A DNA stretch of 64,000 nt. It comes from Cryptomeria japonica (taxonomy: Eukaryota > Streptophyta > Pinopsida > Cupressales > Cupressaceae). Positions within the stretch are counted from its first letter, which is position 1, and every line of letters starts with the position of its first letter. The translations under genes and the position numbers were made by a program. Positions 46,685-57,698 of this stretch are shown here, in pieces. The DNA lies in contig NC_081414.1 in NCBI RefSeq assembly GCF_030272615.1, positions 661,240,438-661,304,437 of the forward strand, in the 5' to 3' direction. Below the pieces are notes generated by a model. The model was given only the letters and a program-made list of their open reading frames with translations, had not been told where the DNA came from and made no database searches.

Positions 46685-46876
46685 GTTTAGTGCTTTTACA
46701 ACGCAGAGCAGAGCATTTATTAATCTCTATAGTGCCTTCACTAAATCAGTCAGTGCATATACCAGTTTCTAAAGCGCATATACTAACAAAAACAATGCAT
46801 TTGCTAGGAAACAATGCCTTTACATAGGTAGATAGTGCAAATGAAATACCAAACAACGCATATACCTCAAACAAAA
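46685..46876. repeat. Degenerate 20-21 bp tandem array, left half
   Basis: Successive units resemble AACAATGCATATACATAAAG, for example CAGTGCATATACCAGTTTCT and AAGCGCATATACTAACAAAA. The array resumes at 51473 beyond the inserted LTR. Confidence 0.6.
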
Positions 46877-49661
46877 TGTGAGGCCCTACCCCGACTCAGT
46901 TTGACATTTTCAGTTATTTGCATATTGAGACTATTATGGATGCTTTATTTTATGCTTTATGGATTTAGAACCTATATGATTTCCATGATTTGGATCACAT
47001 TGACATATGTTGATGCTTTATTTTATGCATGATGATTATGAAACTATATATGTTGCTAGAATAGAATTATTTTGAAATGGTGAATGTCATTATTGGAATT
47101 GCAGGACTTCATTTTGATGATAGAAAAATGATGCTTATTTTATGAATGGTTCAATTTTGAGAATTATGTTAATTGCTTATGTGGAATCGAATTTGAATGA
47201 ATGAGCTATTGAATTATTGTTGCCAAATGTATGAGTGTTTGATGTGCAATGAAATCCATGTATTTAATTATGTATAATTGTGATTATTTGGAATTACTAA
47301 TGTGTTAATTGAGATGCGCAGGAAAATTATCCATGTGACCATGGAATTTATATGGAGAACCAAACCTAGACCAATGTATGTTTGTTGAGCCAGGGGTTGT
47401 CTATTTGGAGAGACAACACCCCATTTGTAATGTATTTTATTTGTGAAGTGTATGATGCTTGAGTGTTAAAATTAATTTTTATGTATATGTGTAATCCTAC
47501 AAGAGACAAATTCCATGTGTGATTTTTATATTATATTTTATTGTGTCACTTGACACATGTGCTGATTAGTGTCATTGATTTTGACTTGTCTCTTGGAGGG
47601 AGTTTTGCATCTACCAAAGCCATTCAAACACGAGTGTGGTCCCAAATTTGCCTTGGGTAGGGAGTCTTGGGAGTGGTCAACTCAGGTTTGACCCGTAGGT
47701 AAACTTCAGTTGGGTTTCTAAGGGGTTAAAAGGACTCCTAGGGTCAGTTTTAGGGCTTTTCCAAAGGTCCAAAGGTCCAAAGGGTATACCTATGGGTTAG
47801 GGGTATTTTGAAACATGTGACTACTCCCATGTGACTATTTAGTGACCTCAAAAAGTGGTTTTTCCAAGGTGAGCGAAAATTCAACTTAGAAAGTTCCTCC
47901 TAGGATAGACAACCTTCCCTTTTGATGTCAAACTCTCTTCCCCATCTTCTCTCACCTTTTCCCTTTCCAGTTTTAGTAATGTGTAAGAGTTTGGGAAGAG
48001 CAACCAATGGGAACTCTCACCTCACCCAAGGGGTTGGGAAGTGTGTGAGAGGCCTTCTTAGGCAAGGATTAGGGACTTAGTGAGTAATCACCCACTCTCC
48101 ATTGTTGGAGATTTTGCATTGTTTTGAAAATTAGTGGTAGGATAGAATTTTTGGGAAGGATTGGAGAAAAGTTTGTGTGGATTTGGGAAACTCATCCCCA
48201 ACTAAATCTAGCATACCTATTGGTAGGATAAGGTTGGTTTTATTTCCTCTTATTTATGTTGTTTATGTTGTTTTGTTGAAGGAAAGAAATGCTTGTTGAA
48301 AGAGATGTGTTTATGTAAATTGTTGTAGAAAAAAAAAAAGAGTAGTTTTCATTTCTATGTTTTGTTTATGTGTTCTTGTTTTTTTTTGGGAGTGTCCAAG
48401 ATCTCCTACTCTTGGGGGAGTAGGATGGTCTTGGGGTGGAAGGAGTATGACAGCCTTGGGTGAGAGGCTCTCCTTATGGAGAGTGATCTCAAGGGTGTCC
48501 TTTGTGACCCTTGCTGCATAGCCTTGTATATGCATTTGGGGGTCATAAGGGGAGAAAATATGGCCTTTGAGCCTTTGGGGGGCATAAGGTATGGAGATGT
48601 ATCTTGTGGTATTTTGTATTGCCATGAGGTGGCTTGAGTTGTAATTTTTGGCTTGCAATCTCCCCAATGGTACTTGTTCCACTTCCACCTGTGGAATGAT
48701 CATCACAAAATGTGGTGAAAGTGTAGCTTGGGATGGGAAGATGTATGTTGAGTGTTTGCCATAATTGTTGTGTTGTTTGCTTGTTTGTAACCCGTCTAGT
48801 GCTTGGTTCTCCAAGCTCGGGGGTGGCTTCTAGTAAGCCTAGGCTGGGAGGTGAGCTCTCCATGGTCAAGTTGTGCTTTATTGCAGGTTGCTTGGGACGG
48901 GAAAGGAAGGAATAAAGAATGTTGTTGCTATTTTATGTTGCAGAAAAGTTTAAATGACAAATGTATTTTATATTGAAGTTTGTAAAGAAAAAAAAAAAGA
49001 GCCATTGTTGTATTTATTTTCCAAAAGAAAAGAAATGTATTCCTATTACCATGGAAAGGAAAATATTGTTGTTTTATTTTCAAAACCATTTGTATTCATG
49101 TATACTTTGTATTTACATTTGCTCAAGAAATATATATTTTTCCTACATGGTTAGTTTTGCAAAAGGAAGAGGAAATGAATTAGTTTGTATTTAAATCTTC
49201 AAAAAAAAATGATGTTGTTGCATTTATGTTTATTTGGCAAATGAAAATTTATTTCTGTTTCTTCATGTTCATTTAGCTATATTAATGCTGCTGCAAATAA
49301 AAGAAAACTGTCATTATTTTTCCATTTAATGCAGAAAACAAATCGTAAGATAGTAGCTTATTGAATCAAAAGGAAAAATTAGCATTTAGTTCTTAGATTT
49401 AATTTGATTACAAGAAGAATGGATATATTTTAAATTGCTATGCATTGTAGATATTAGTTGCAGATTGTTAGATCTTAAACAAAAAAAAAATAGAATATTC
49501 AACATATGTTACTTCAACCGTATTTAGAAAATAAAAGAATATATTTTCCTCATTATTCAATCTGCAATAAGTATTAGAAAATTCTTTGCATGCATTTAAA
49601 AGATGCACAAGAATAATAATCTTCCAAGCTGGCCCAAATGAGTTATAAATGGTAATACACA

Positions 49662-49688
49662 AATAGATATATATATATATATATATAA

Positions 49689-49740
<52 letters not shown>

Positions 49741-50007
49741 CATTATTTTGAAAATCTGTTTATAAAAAAAAATAGTGATGTATTTACAATTTAAATAATA
49801 CAAAAAAAAAGAGAAAATTAATCATCTTGTTAAATAAGTCATTCAAAAAATATATATATATTTGTATATATATATATATATTTGTATATATATATATATA
49901 TTTGTATATATATATATATATTTGTATATATATAAATATATATCAGTCATTCTTTATATGTGAAAATCTGCCCATTTCAAAATAAAACTATATATACTTC
50001 TTACCTT

Positions 50008-50092
<85 letters not shown>
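49662..50092. repeat. Block of AT microsatellites, a 20-bp minisatellite and a GA run
   Basis: AT runs lie at 49664-49737. TTTGTATATATATATATATA repeats with exact 20-bp period from 49861 to about 49934. TA then GA dinucleotides fill 50011-50092. Confidence 0.9.
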
Positions 50093-50095
<3 letters not shown>

Positions 50096-50177
50096 AAATT
50101 TAAAAACAAAAGTATTTCGCATGTTAATCTACAAAAAAAAGAGGTGTTTTAAATTTTTTTTTTGGATTGGCATGTAG

Positions 50178-50383
50178 GGGGGGCCGCAGCCTTGGGCGGC
50201 GGCGCCCGCAGTCTGCGGGAGCCCGCAGCTGTGGGCGGTGCCGTCCACAGGCTGCGGAACCCGCAACTGTGGGCAGCGACATCCACAGACTGCAGGAGCC
50301 GCAGACTGTGGGCGGCGCTGTCCGCAGCCTGCGGGTGCCGCAGACGGTGGGTGGCGCTGTCCGCAGCCTGCGGCACTCCCGCA
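50178..50383. repeat. GC-rich 39-bp minisatellite
   Basis: Units begin at 50229, 50267, 50306 and 50345, with a partial unit before them, each starting CTGTGGGCGG or a variant and containing GTCCGCAGCCTGCGG-type words. The period is 13 codons, so all six frames stay open; these are not genes. The block is strongly CpG-rich in an otherwise AT-rich LTR. Confidence 0.85.
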
Positions 50384-50809
50384 CCGCCTCTGTCTTCCCC
50401 CGTGAGCAAAGGTAAACCCCCGCCGGGCCTCCTTCCTCCGCCATGAAACAGTCCGGTTCGACCCTGCGTGCCGCCGTGAACCAAAAAAAACGGGCGCCGC
50501 TCCCTCCTTCAACCGCGTCCACACCTGCACACACACACACAAATAAAAATAAAATAAAAGAAGTTACACACACACACACAACACTCAAAAACAAAAGATA
50601 ATAGAAGTTAACATATTTGCCCTAACCCTAGTTTCGGGTTAGGGCAAGCACACTTAGATTTTAACATAAGAGATGGATGTGTGTGGAGTATGTAGAAAGG
50701 GGTTTGAGGTCAACATGTGACCTTGTAGAATCTTTAAAAAAAAAAAAAAAGTATATTAAATTAATAAAATGAGGCAAACATTCCCCCTTCCTCTTAGGAT
50801 ATATTTGTA

Positions 50810-50811
<2 letters not shown>

Positions 50812-50878
<67 letters not shown>
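50812..50878. repeat. AT dinucleotide microsatellite
   Basis: About 33 uninterrupted AT units. Confidence 0.95.
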
Positions 50879-50881
<3 letters not shown>

Positions 50882-51472
50882 TAAATTAACTTCTATATTT
50901 ACTTGAAATCAAATTAGTAGTTGCAAAACTAAGTAATGCTCCTTTATTATTTAATGAATGTAGAAGCATTTTTAATTTAAAAAAAAAAAAAAAAGGGTTT
51001 TTATACTCTTGGGAGGCTGAACCCTAAGGGAAATAAGATAGGGTAAGTAGGGTCAAGTTGGTCCCTTTCTAAAATTTATATTTTAAGGCATTTTAAAATT
51101 ATGGAGATTTTATTTAATAGGGTTGTCAAAATTAATAACCAGGTCAACTTATTTAGACCCTAGGTAATTAAAGGACTATAAGAGAATATTGGACAAATAA
51201 TTTTAGGAATTATACATTTAGTTTGAGATTAATTGCTAGAGAGTTTAATTATTTAATAGAAGATTAATGATCACTATTTTGGGGAAATATTAGCTCGCTT
51301 ATAACTTAGATCATTTATTGCCTCATTAATTTAGTTGCTCGATTTATTTGAAACATAGTTAAGACCAAACTAGATTTGCATTACTTTAATTAAGTAAGTT
51401 GTTCTAAGTTAAGTATTTAAAAAAAAAAAAAATTATTCCGTTTGTGCCCAAAAGTTTGGGCATGACACAAAA

Positions 51473-51665
51473 TCTCATTCACAAGGTTAAACAACGCAAA
51501 TAGAAAATAATGGTTCATATACAGGTTTAGATAGTGTGGACACAAAACTGAACAATGCATATACATAAAGAAAACTCGCTTACACACAAAGTTTTAGTGC
51601 ATACATTTTAATAGCACATTTGCTCAGAAAAGTACACGGACTCAGAAAATTTACGGTATAAAAAA
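51473..51665. repeat. Degenerate 20-21 bp tandem array, right half
   Basis: Units such as AACAATGCATATACATAAAG and TTTTAGTGCATACATTTTAA continue the array that stops at 46876. Confidence 0.55.
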
Positions 51666-51820
51666 AAATGAAAACACAACCTTAAGGCCCAATTAAAGGC
51701 TCAATAGAGATGCCCAGAACTGACAAGTAGATTGAAGTAAAAAAAATACGGAATGGTTCATTATAAAGGAAGTTATGTTGAAAAATACATTCACGACAAT
51801 AGTATAAAATATATATTCAT

Positions 51821-52626
51821 TGTTGGCATTCTACGCTCTAGTGAGAAATGGTGGTGTTGTCATTGATGGCAACCTACTGGAAACCTTTAGGTAACCTTGT
51901 GACATTCATCTAAACCACCAGTAGGCACCGACACTGGCAGACACTTCACCGGCAGCAGAAACAATGCATACTGGCACCCCAGCCGACAAGAATAAACTTT
52001 TGTTTATTGTATTTAATTGTAATTATCTTTTGTAAAGCCGATATGGCATATTGTAATAGACTCAAATATGTACGAGATCTTGTAACTCATTTTGATATAT
52101 GAAGAGATGGGATAGGAATGAGCGAATAATAACGAAGATATATGCGAATGCATAAGGCAGATTTTGTAGGTTTATGGTTATAGTATGAGCTTAAACTGGT
52201 ACTGAACCTAACATGGTTGATGCTGATTTGAAGCAGTACATTGTATTGGATTTTCATAATCCATTTTGTAAGTCAGTGAGACTTCTATTTTGTAGATTGA
52301 GCAGTGAGCTCTAGGCAGTTGGCCTTCCTGCATGTGCAGACCCCTATTGCAAGTAATATTTATTCATTGGCTAGTGAGTGAATATTGTGGGTCACAAATC
52401 CCACCGAGTTTTTTCCCACGCCGGGTTTCCTTGTTAAACATCTTGTGTTATGGTGTGTTTTCTATGCTGTCTTTATTGTTCCTATTTACTGCATAAATTC
52501 TTATTTACCAGTACATTGTTTTGGAATGCAAAATACTTAATAAGGTTAAATATTCTGTACACCGGTTAGATACTGATTCACCTCCCCCCCCTCTTAGTAT
52601 TTTTGGGACTATCATTAATCCTAACA
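51821..52626 (+). repeat. 5' LTR
   Basis: It runs from TGTTGGCATTCTACGCTC to CTAACA and contains the CACCTCCCCCCCCTCTTAGT tract near its end. It aligns end to end with 55149-55953 with scattered substitutions. Confidence 0.92.
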
Positions 52627-52628
52627 AT

Positions 52629-52640
52629 TGGTATCAGAGC
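52629..52640 (+). other. Primer-binding site, initiator tRNA-Met type
   Basis: A perfect TGGTATCAGAGC lies two bases after the LTR. Confidence 0.95.
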
Positions 52641-52697
52641 ATGGTCCTCTATTTTCAAAAGCCTAATAGCCTGAGGAAGATTCTAAAACTGGTACAA

Positions 52698-53045
52698 ATG
52701 GAGAACTTAAGAAAGCAATTGGAAGGAGCTCTTGTAGACTATGATTCAGAGAAGTTGAAGAATATCAAACTTGAAGATGATCGGAGGACTGCACTGGAAT
52801 TCATTCAAGGACTTTAGGAGAATCTTACTATTGCTAGAAATAAAAGAAAAGAACTTCATGAGAAGATGCAAAATGACAATGATGAAAAGGAAACTCTTAA
52901 TGAACTTGTGAACAAGATGAGACAAGAAAATAAGAACTCTAAGAAAGAAGCAACAAGCGGTAAGACAACCGGCAAAGAATTTAACACCCAAGACAGAAAC
53001 AGGTTATACCACCTTTGGATAATTTACTGAATGAAATCATTGATG
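52698..53045 (+). pseudogene. Coiled-coil frame, first part
   Basis: From the Met at 52698 the frame reads MENLRKQLEGALVDYDSEKL. It meets a stop at 52815-52817 and continues as KRKELHEKMQNDNDEKETLN and NKMRQENKNSKKEATSGK. Charged heptads predict a coiled coil. It is placed after the primer site like the coiled-coil segment at 25785-26348 in the larger relative. The reading continues beyond the solo LTR insertion at 53051 after a small shift. Confidence 0.55.
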
Positions 53046-53050
53046 ACGGT

Positions 53051-53807
53051 TGTATATGGTGAAAATGGAAACAACAATACTGAAAGACTAAATGAATTCA
53101 ACCACAAAACCCTAGCCTAACAACAACAAAGATCCACCATAACATATGAAGATTACCTAAGACAATGCAAATCAAATGAAATCACAAAGATTATACCATC
53201 ACATGTCCAATAGGGTTTGAATCTCCATGATATATTTGCTCTCAGATTTTATGTGCACAAGAGCTCAACAAAGAATGAAAATGTGGTTGCAAGTAGGCTT
53301 GATTGCATATGCAAGTTTGAAAGTGTAATCAGGGCTGAATGCATAGTTGAGGGTTTGATAATGAAGGAAGCATCTCCTTATATAGAAGACACTATAAGGA
53401 ATGGAGGGATAAGATTGAGAGGTGTAAAAGATAAATGGTCGGCTATGATTAGAGGGTAGGTAGAGAAAATAAGAAAATAATGAGAGGGTAGGTAGTGTAG
53501 GAATTAAGAGATGAATGACATGTGTCAAAAGTGGAAAAGGTTAATGAATTAATTAAATAAATAAAGATTTATTTAATTAATAGAGGAAGTGGGATCAATT
53601 AAATAAATAAGATATTTATTTAATTTAGGAAAAGGATAATTTAAATAAATAAATGTATTTATTTAAAAGAAAAATAAGGCTAGAAGAGGATAAATTAATT
53701 AATTAAATAAATAAGGATTTATTTAATTAATGGAAGAATTAGGCTAAAGATAATTAAATAAATAAAGATATTTATTTAATTAGATAGGACAATTTTAGGT
53801 GTCTACA
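53051..53807 (-). repeat. Solo LTR with five AT hairpins
   Basis: The segment starts TGTATATGG and ends GGTGTCTACA, flanked by ACGGT on both sides (53046-53050 and 53808-53812). On the minus strand it opens TGTAGACACC, a common plant LTR start. The coiled-coil frame of the host element is colinear across it. Between 53546 and 53795 are five repeats of a TTAAATAAATA arm facing a TATTTATTTAA arm, about 52 bp apart. Confidence 0.85.
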
Positions 53808-53812
53808 ACGGT

Positions 53813-54211
53813 AACTTGGAAAATGTGAGAAAGCTGTATAACACATTCACTGATTCAGAAAAGGAAAGTGTTGAAAACAACATTATTCTACATCTGGACA
53901 TCTACAAGAAAGTGTTAATTGAAGTTGTATATGATTTACCAAATGATCTATATAGAAGGTTAGTTGCAAAGAGGATTGTAGTAATGGAGTTAGACAAGAA
54001 ACTTAAGGTTGAAAAACTTCTAGCTGTACATCTGGTTAACTCTAAAGAGGAGATTGATGAATTAATTTGTGAAGCTAACAGATCAGTTTTTGCTAGCGGT
54101 CACCGACAAGTAAGCTTAATGGTTGGTAGAGTTAATGAAATTGCAGAGGAAACGACTGACAAATGGGATATCTTTTTTGTAAAAAAGGAAAAACAGGAAG
54201 AATTAAACTGA
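53813..54211 (+). pseudogene. Coiled-coil accessory frame, middle part
   Basis: The 131-residue open stretch contains SEKESVENNIILHLDIYKKV and IVVMELDKKLKVEKLLAVHL, then ends in a Lys/Glu-rich tail. It continues the frame before the solo LTR. A shift at about 54200 leads to the next segment. No known domain. Confidence 0.55.
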
Positions 54212-54221
54212 CTGTAATGCA

Positions 54222-54944
54222 TTGGCCTACAAGGCAATTGATGATACAATACCTATTCTTAAGATGATTGCACCAAAATGTAATGTAGATCATGTAAAGG
54301 ATTCTTTAGGTCAATTAGACACATTGTCTAAATTTATTATTGGAAATGTAATAATAGTTGATAAAGTAAATGAGGACACATTCAAAGAGAAAATGGAAAA
54401 AGAAAAGGAAAAATTCTTTGAGGAGACAATAAAGAAGTGCACCAAACATATTATCACACTTTCATCGGCACTAAATACAACAATTTTGGAGTATAAGGAA
54501 CTGTACAGAGAAACATGCAAGCCACATCTATTGACTCAGGACATTGAAAAAGAAATAAGCAGAGTACAAAAGGAAATTGATGATATAGCTGATAACATTA
54601 TTGGTTCATCTAAACCTATATCAATTATTGAGCAAGAAATAACAGGATTTGAGAAAAAGTTGGAGAAATTTGAGAAGGAAAAAACAAGGATCAAGGAAAA
54701 TGCCAAAGAGCTTAAGTATAAACTTAGTCCTAAGTTGGATACTCTTATCTCTCTGAGAAATGAGATATCTAAGGCATTAATTCAAGGGGAAAGATCACCG
54801 GAAGAGCATATGCATCATCTCACCGACACGATCCAACGAACTGAGGCAACCATGAATGATAGCAATAGATTCATGCAAAGTTTAAATCTGGTTTTGGCTG
54901 ATATATTTCAGATTGTAACCAACCGGTTACAAACCTTAAGGTGA
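54222..54944 (+). CDS. Coiled-coil accessory protein, C-terminal part
   Basis: The 240-residue frame starts MAYKAIDDTIPILKMIAPKC and is intact to its stop. Residues about 50-190 are dense Glu/Lys heptads (for example EKEKEKFFEETIKKCTKHI). The end has LSPKLDTLISLRNEI followed by a helical tail. The Pro-Lys signature resembles 13111-13305 and 34878-35087. The start is probably internal to a longer former protein, since the same reading continues upstream in another frame. Function is unknown; the polymerase-less setting suggests a structural gag substitute, which is inference. Confidence 0.6.
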   Translation: MAYKAIDDTIPILKMIAPKCNVDHVKDSLGQLDTLSKFIIGNVIIVDKVNEDTFKEKMEKEKEKFFEETIKKCTKHIITLSSALNTTILEYKELYRETCKPHLLTQDIEKEISRVQKEIDDIADNIIGSSKPISIIEQEITGFEKKLEKFEKEKTRIKENAKELKYKLSPKLDTLISLRNEISKALIQGERSPEEHMHHLTDTIQRTEATMNDSNRFMQSLNLVLADIFQIVTNRLQTLR

Positions 54945-54992
54945 AATTTTGCACTCGTTTGACAATTTTTAACAACCTTTGTCATTGATGTC

Positions 54993-55146
54993 AAAGGGGG
55001 AGTAGTGGATAGAGAAAAATGGCTATTCAGAAGGAGATCATCTGCTCAGGCGGAGCACAACTTTTTGGTAAATTTTTGGACTTCACTTTTTGGAAACAGT
55101 TTTTAGATTTTTCTCATGAGTGTTGCCATCAATGCCAAAGGGGGAG
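54993..55146 (+). other. Two polypurine tracts 144 bp apart
   Basis: AAAGGGGGAG occurs at 54993-55002 and 55137-55146, each after a GTCATTGATGTC or GCCATCAATGCC context. The second touches the 3' LTR. Confidence 0.85.
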
Positions 55147-55148
55147 AT

Positions 55149-55953
55149 TGTTGGCATTCTACACTCTAGTGAGAAATGATGGTGTTGTCATTGATGGAAA
55201 CCTACTGGAAACCTTCAGGTAACCCTGTGGCATTCATCTAAATCACCGGCAGGCACCGACACCGGCAGACACTTCACCGACAGCGGCAACAATGCATATC
55301 GGCACCCCAGCCGACAAGAATAAACTTTTGTTTATTGTATTTAATTGTAATTATCTTTTGTAAAGCTGACATGGCATATTGTAATAGACTCATATATGTA
55401 TGAGATCTTGTAACTCATTTTGATATATGAAGAGATGGGATATGAATGAGCAAATAATAAGGAAGATATATGTGAATGCATAAGGCAAATTTTGTATAAG
55501 GTTTATGGTTATAGTATGAGCTTAAACCGGTACTGAACCTGGCATAGTTGATGCTGATTTGAAGTAGTACATTGTATTGGATTTTCATAATCCATTTTGT
55601 AAGTAAGTGAGACTTCTATTTTGTAGATTGAGCAGTGAGCTCTAGGTAGTTGGCCTTCTTGCATGTGCAGGCCCCTATTTTAAGTAATATTTATTCATTG
55701 GCTATTGAGTGAATATTGTGGGTCACAAATACCATCGAGGTTTTTCCCACACCGGGTTTCCTCGTTAAACATCTTGTGTTATGGTGTGTTTTCTATGTTG
55801 TCTTTATTGTTCCTATTTACTGCATTAATTCTTATTTACCGGTACACTGTTTTGGAATGCAAAATACTTAATAAGATTAAATATTATGTACACCGGTTAG
55901 ATACTGATTCACCCCCCCTCTCAGTATCTTTGGGACTATCATTAACCCTAACA
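55149..55953 (+). repeat. 3' LTR
   Basis: It runs from TGTTGGCATTCTACACTC to CCCTAACA, colinear with 51821-52626. Confidence 0.92.
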
Positions 55954-57693
55954 TTCAAAGATACACAAAGAGACTCGTAGAGAGTCTAATAAGACTCATA
56001 AACAATTCCAAATCAAAAGGGAGAACAAAATGCACATCTAAACAATAATGAGCTCACCCAAGAAAGATTAGAGACAAAAAATAATTGCAGAGCCATGTGT
56101 GTGGCATCACCAAATACAAATATATTTCCCCTTCCTAAAGTTAAACTATATAATAAAAATTATACAGGGAAATATTTATCTTCAAACTATATAAAAACTA
56201 CACAACAAATTCATTCTCCCCAAACCTCCGCATACAATCTACAGACACGGAGAATACACAGAATAAACTAAAAACTAAAAAAAAAAAAAGAGACAAAGAG
56301 CTCCAACCTGCACCTTGAGTGATGGAAGAAGGTTGAAGAAGCGCTCACACAAAATCCAACAAACTCCCCAAAGCCAAAATCCAAGCTTCGAAATAAAATT
56401 TGCAGAAGGAATTCAAAGATGGTAACCCAACAACAAGCTTAGGCAACTGGATAAAAATAAAACCAAACCTAAACCTAGCCTCCAAGCCAAAACCCTAGCC
56501 TCAAAATCAACCAATGAGAATAGAGGGTTGGTAGGGAAAATATTAAAACATGTTTATATAAAACCAAGTGGGGAATAATATTATTTTATTCCAATGTATT
56601 TATACACCCATGCAAAAAAAAGTCAAGCCATATAAATAAATCACAAGCCATAAATAAATAATCCAAATGGGAATTAATAAATAAATAATTCAAAAGCTCA
56701 TAAAGTAAATAAATAACCACGACAAATATTAAACACTAAATAAATAAATAAGCCATAAACAATAAATGAATAAATAAATAAATCACAATATAAATAAAAT
56801 TAAATGAATACCAAGTAAACAATAAATCATTAATTAAAAAATAAACACTAAATATAAATCGACATTAAAATATAAAGGCACTATTAAAAAAAAATAAAAA
56901 AAAATTTAAACAATAAATATCAAAACAACAAACCAATTAATACCAATTAAACGATAAATCGATCAAATAATAATTAATCAATTTAAACAAAAATTAACTA
57001 CCAATTGAATTAAACATTAATAAACCATAAAACCACTCATTAATTAATAATCTAAATAACCAGATACTCACAAACACCAAGAAGCCATACTCACTGACTG
57101 ACATGGTGAATTATGACAAGACACTGATGACTCAGGGTAGACATCTTAAGCCTAGAGTATGTGAAGGGAACTCATGCCATCTCCGTCAACTTGTCATTGG
57201 GAATTAAAGACACACTCAGACCTGTGGAGCTCGGTGGAGTCGATGTTTGGTACTAGAAAATCCTGCAACCACAAAGCCATGATACAACATATACAAATAT
57301 ATATAATAACAGGCAAGTGATAGAGAATCACGACGACACATCATGCTCGCAATGAGTGATATGACATCTTCTCGACTCACGAAGATAGTCACACAATAAC
57401 CAAACACATCATAGCACCAACTCATCACATATAGTCAAGAATTAGGGTTAGCAAAATCACAATGCTATCAAATCCTTAATCCATCTAACATAGCAAGTGC
57501 ATATAGAGACCGTTACTATAAATCCATCATATCGAGATCATCAATAACAAGTATCATCATAAGCATCTAAAATATATAAATAGAGTCAGTACATAGTATA
57601 ATACCATCGAATATTATCATAAAGTAAACTAAGCTATGCCAGTAGAGTCTATAAATGTACAAGGAGAAATATGAGTCAAGGTGGGGCACTATA
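55954..57693. other. Continuation of the large solo LTR, AT-rich
   Basis: Rich in AAATAAATA words (56640-57060) with AACCTAGCC and AACCCTAGCC words near 56470-56510. No supported gene. It is the minus-strand 5' part of the 44007-57693 LTR. Confidence 0.55.
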
Positions 57694-57698
57694 GAATC

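Larger units (their letters stand above)
46877..51467 (+). repeat. Solo LTR of 4.6 kb
   Basis: The ends TGTGAGGCCC and GGGCATGACA form a ten-base inverted pair with two mismatches, typical of plant gypsy LTRs. CAAAA occurs at 46872-46876 and 51468-51472. No internal coding region or second LTR is present. A hairpin TGCCCAAA / TTTGGGCA lies at the 3' end (51445-51462). The interior holds several simple repeats and a GC-rich minisatellite. Confidence 0.8.
51821..55953 (+). mobile_element. Small polymerase-less Copia-type LTR element
   Basis: LTRs of 806 and 805 bp (51821-52626 and 55149-55953) flank a Met-type primer site, coiled-coil reading frames and two polypurine tracts. Flanks are TTCAT and TTCAA, a near-match. 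Without the solo LTR at 53051-53807 the unit is about 3.4 kb. The whole internal region codes only for coiled-coil segments; there is no zinc knuckle, protease, integrase or polymerase. It would depend fully on another element for mobility. Confidence 0.88.
44007..57693 (-). mobile_element. Large solo LTR, itself carrying two further insertions
   Basis: Both sides carry GAATC (44002-44006 and 57694-57698), and the host LTR is colinear across them. The ends are TGTAATGCTCGCC and a decayed complement GGGGCACTATA. Removing the two inner insertions leaves about 4.95 kb with no internal repeat pair, primer site or coding region, as expected of a solo LTR of a large-LTR gypsy family. Read on the minus strand its start (GCCCCACCTTGACTCA) resembles that of the 46877 LTR (GCCCTACCCCGACTCA), so the two may be related and oppositely oriented. 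Confidence 0.7.

Noticed and set aside
48311-48869. Minus-strand frames of 167 and 108 codons
   Set aside because: They lie inside the 4.6-kb solo LTR, have biased composition and no recognisable motif.
49662-50092. AT-rich tract as replication origin or matrix attachment site
   Set aside because: Simple microsatellite expansion explains it; nothing else supports such a role.
50124-50594. Overlapping long open frames on both strands
   Set aside because: They arise from the 39-bp (13-codon) GC-rich minisatellite, which keeps all six frames open; there is no family resemblance.
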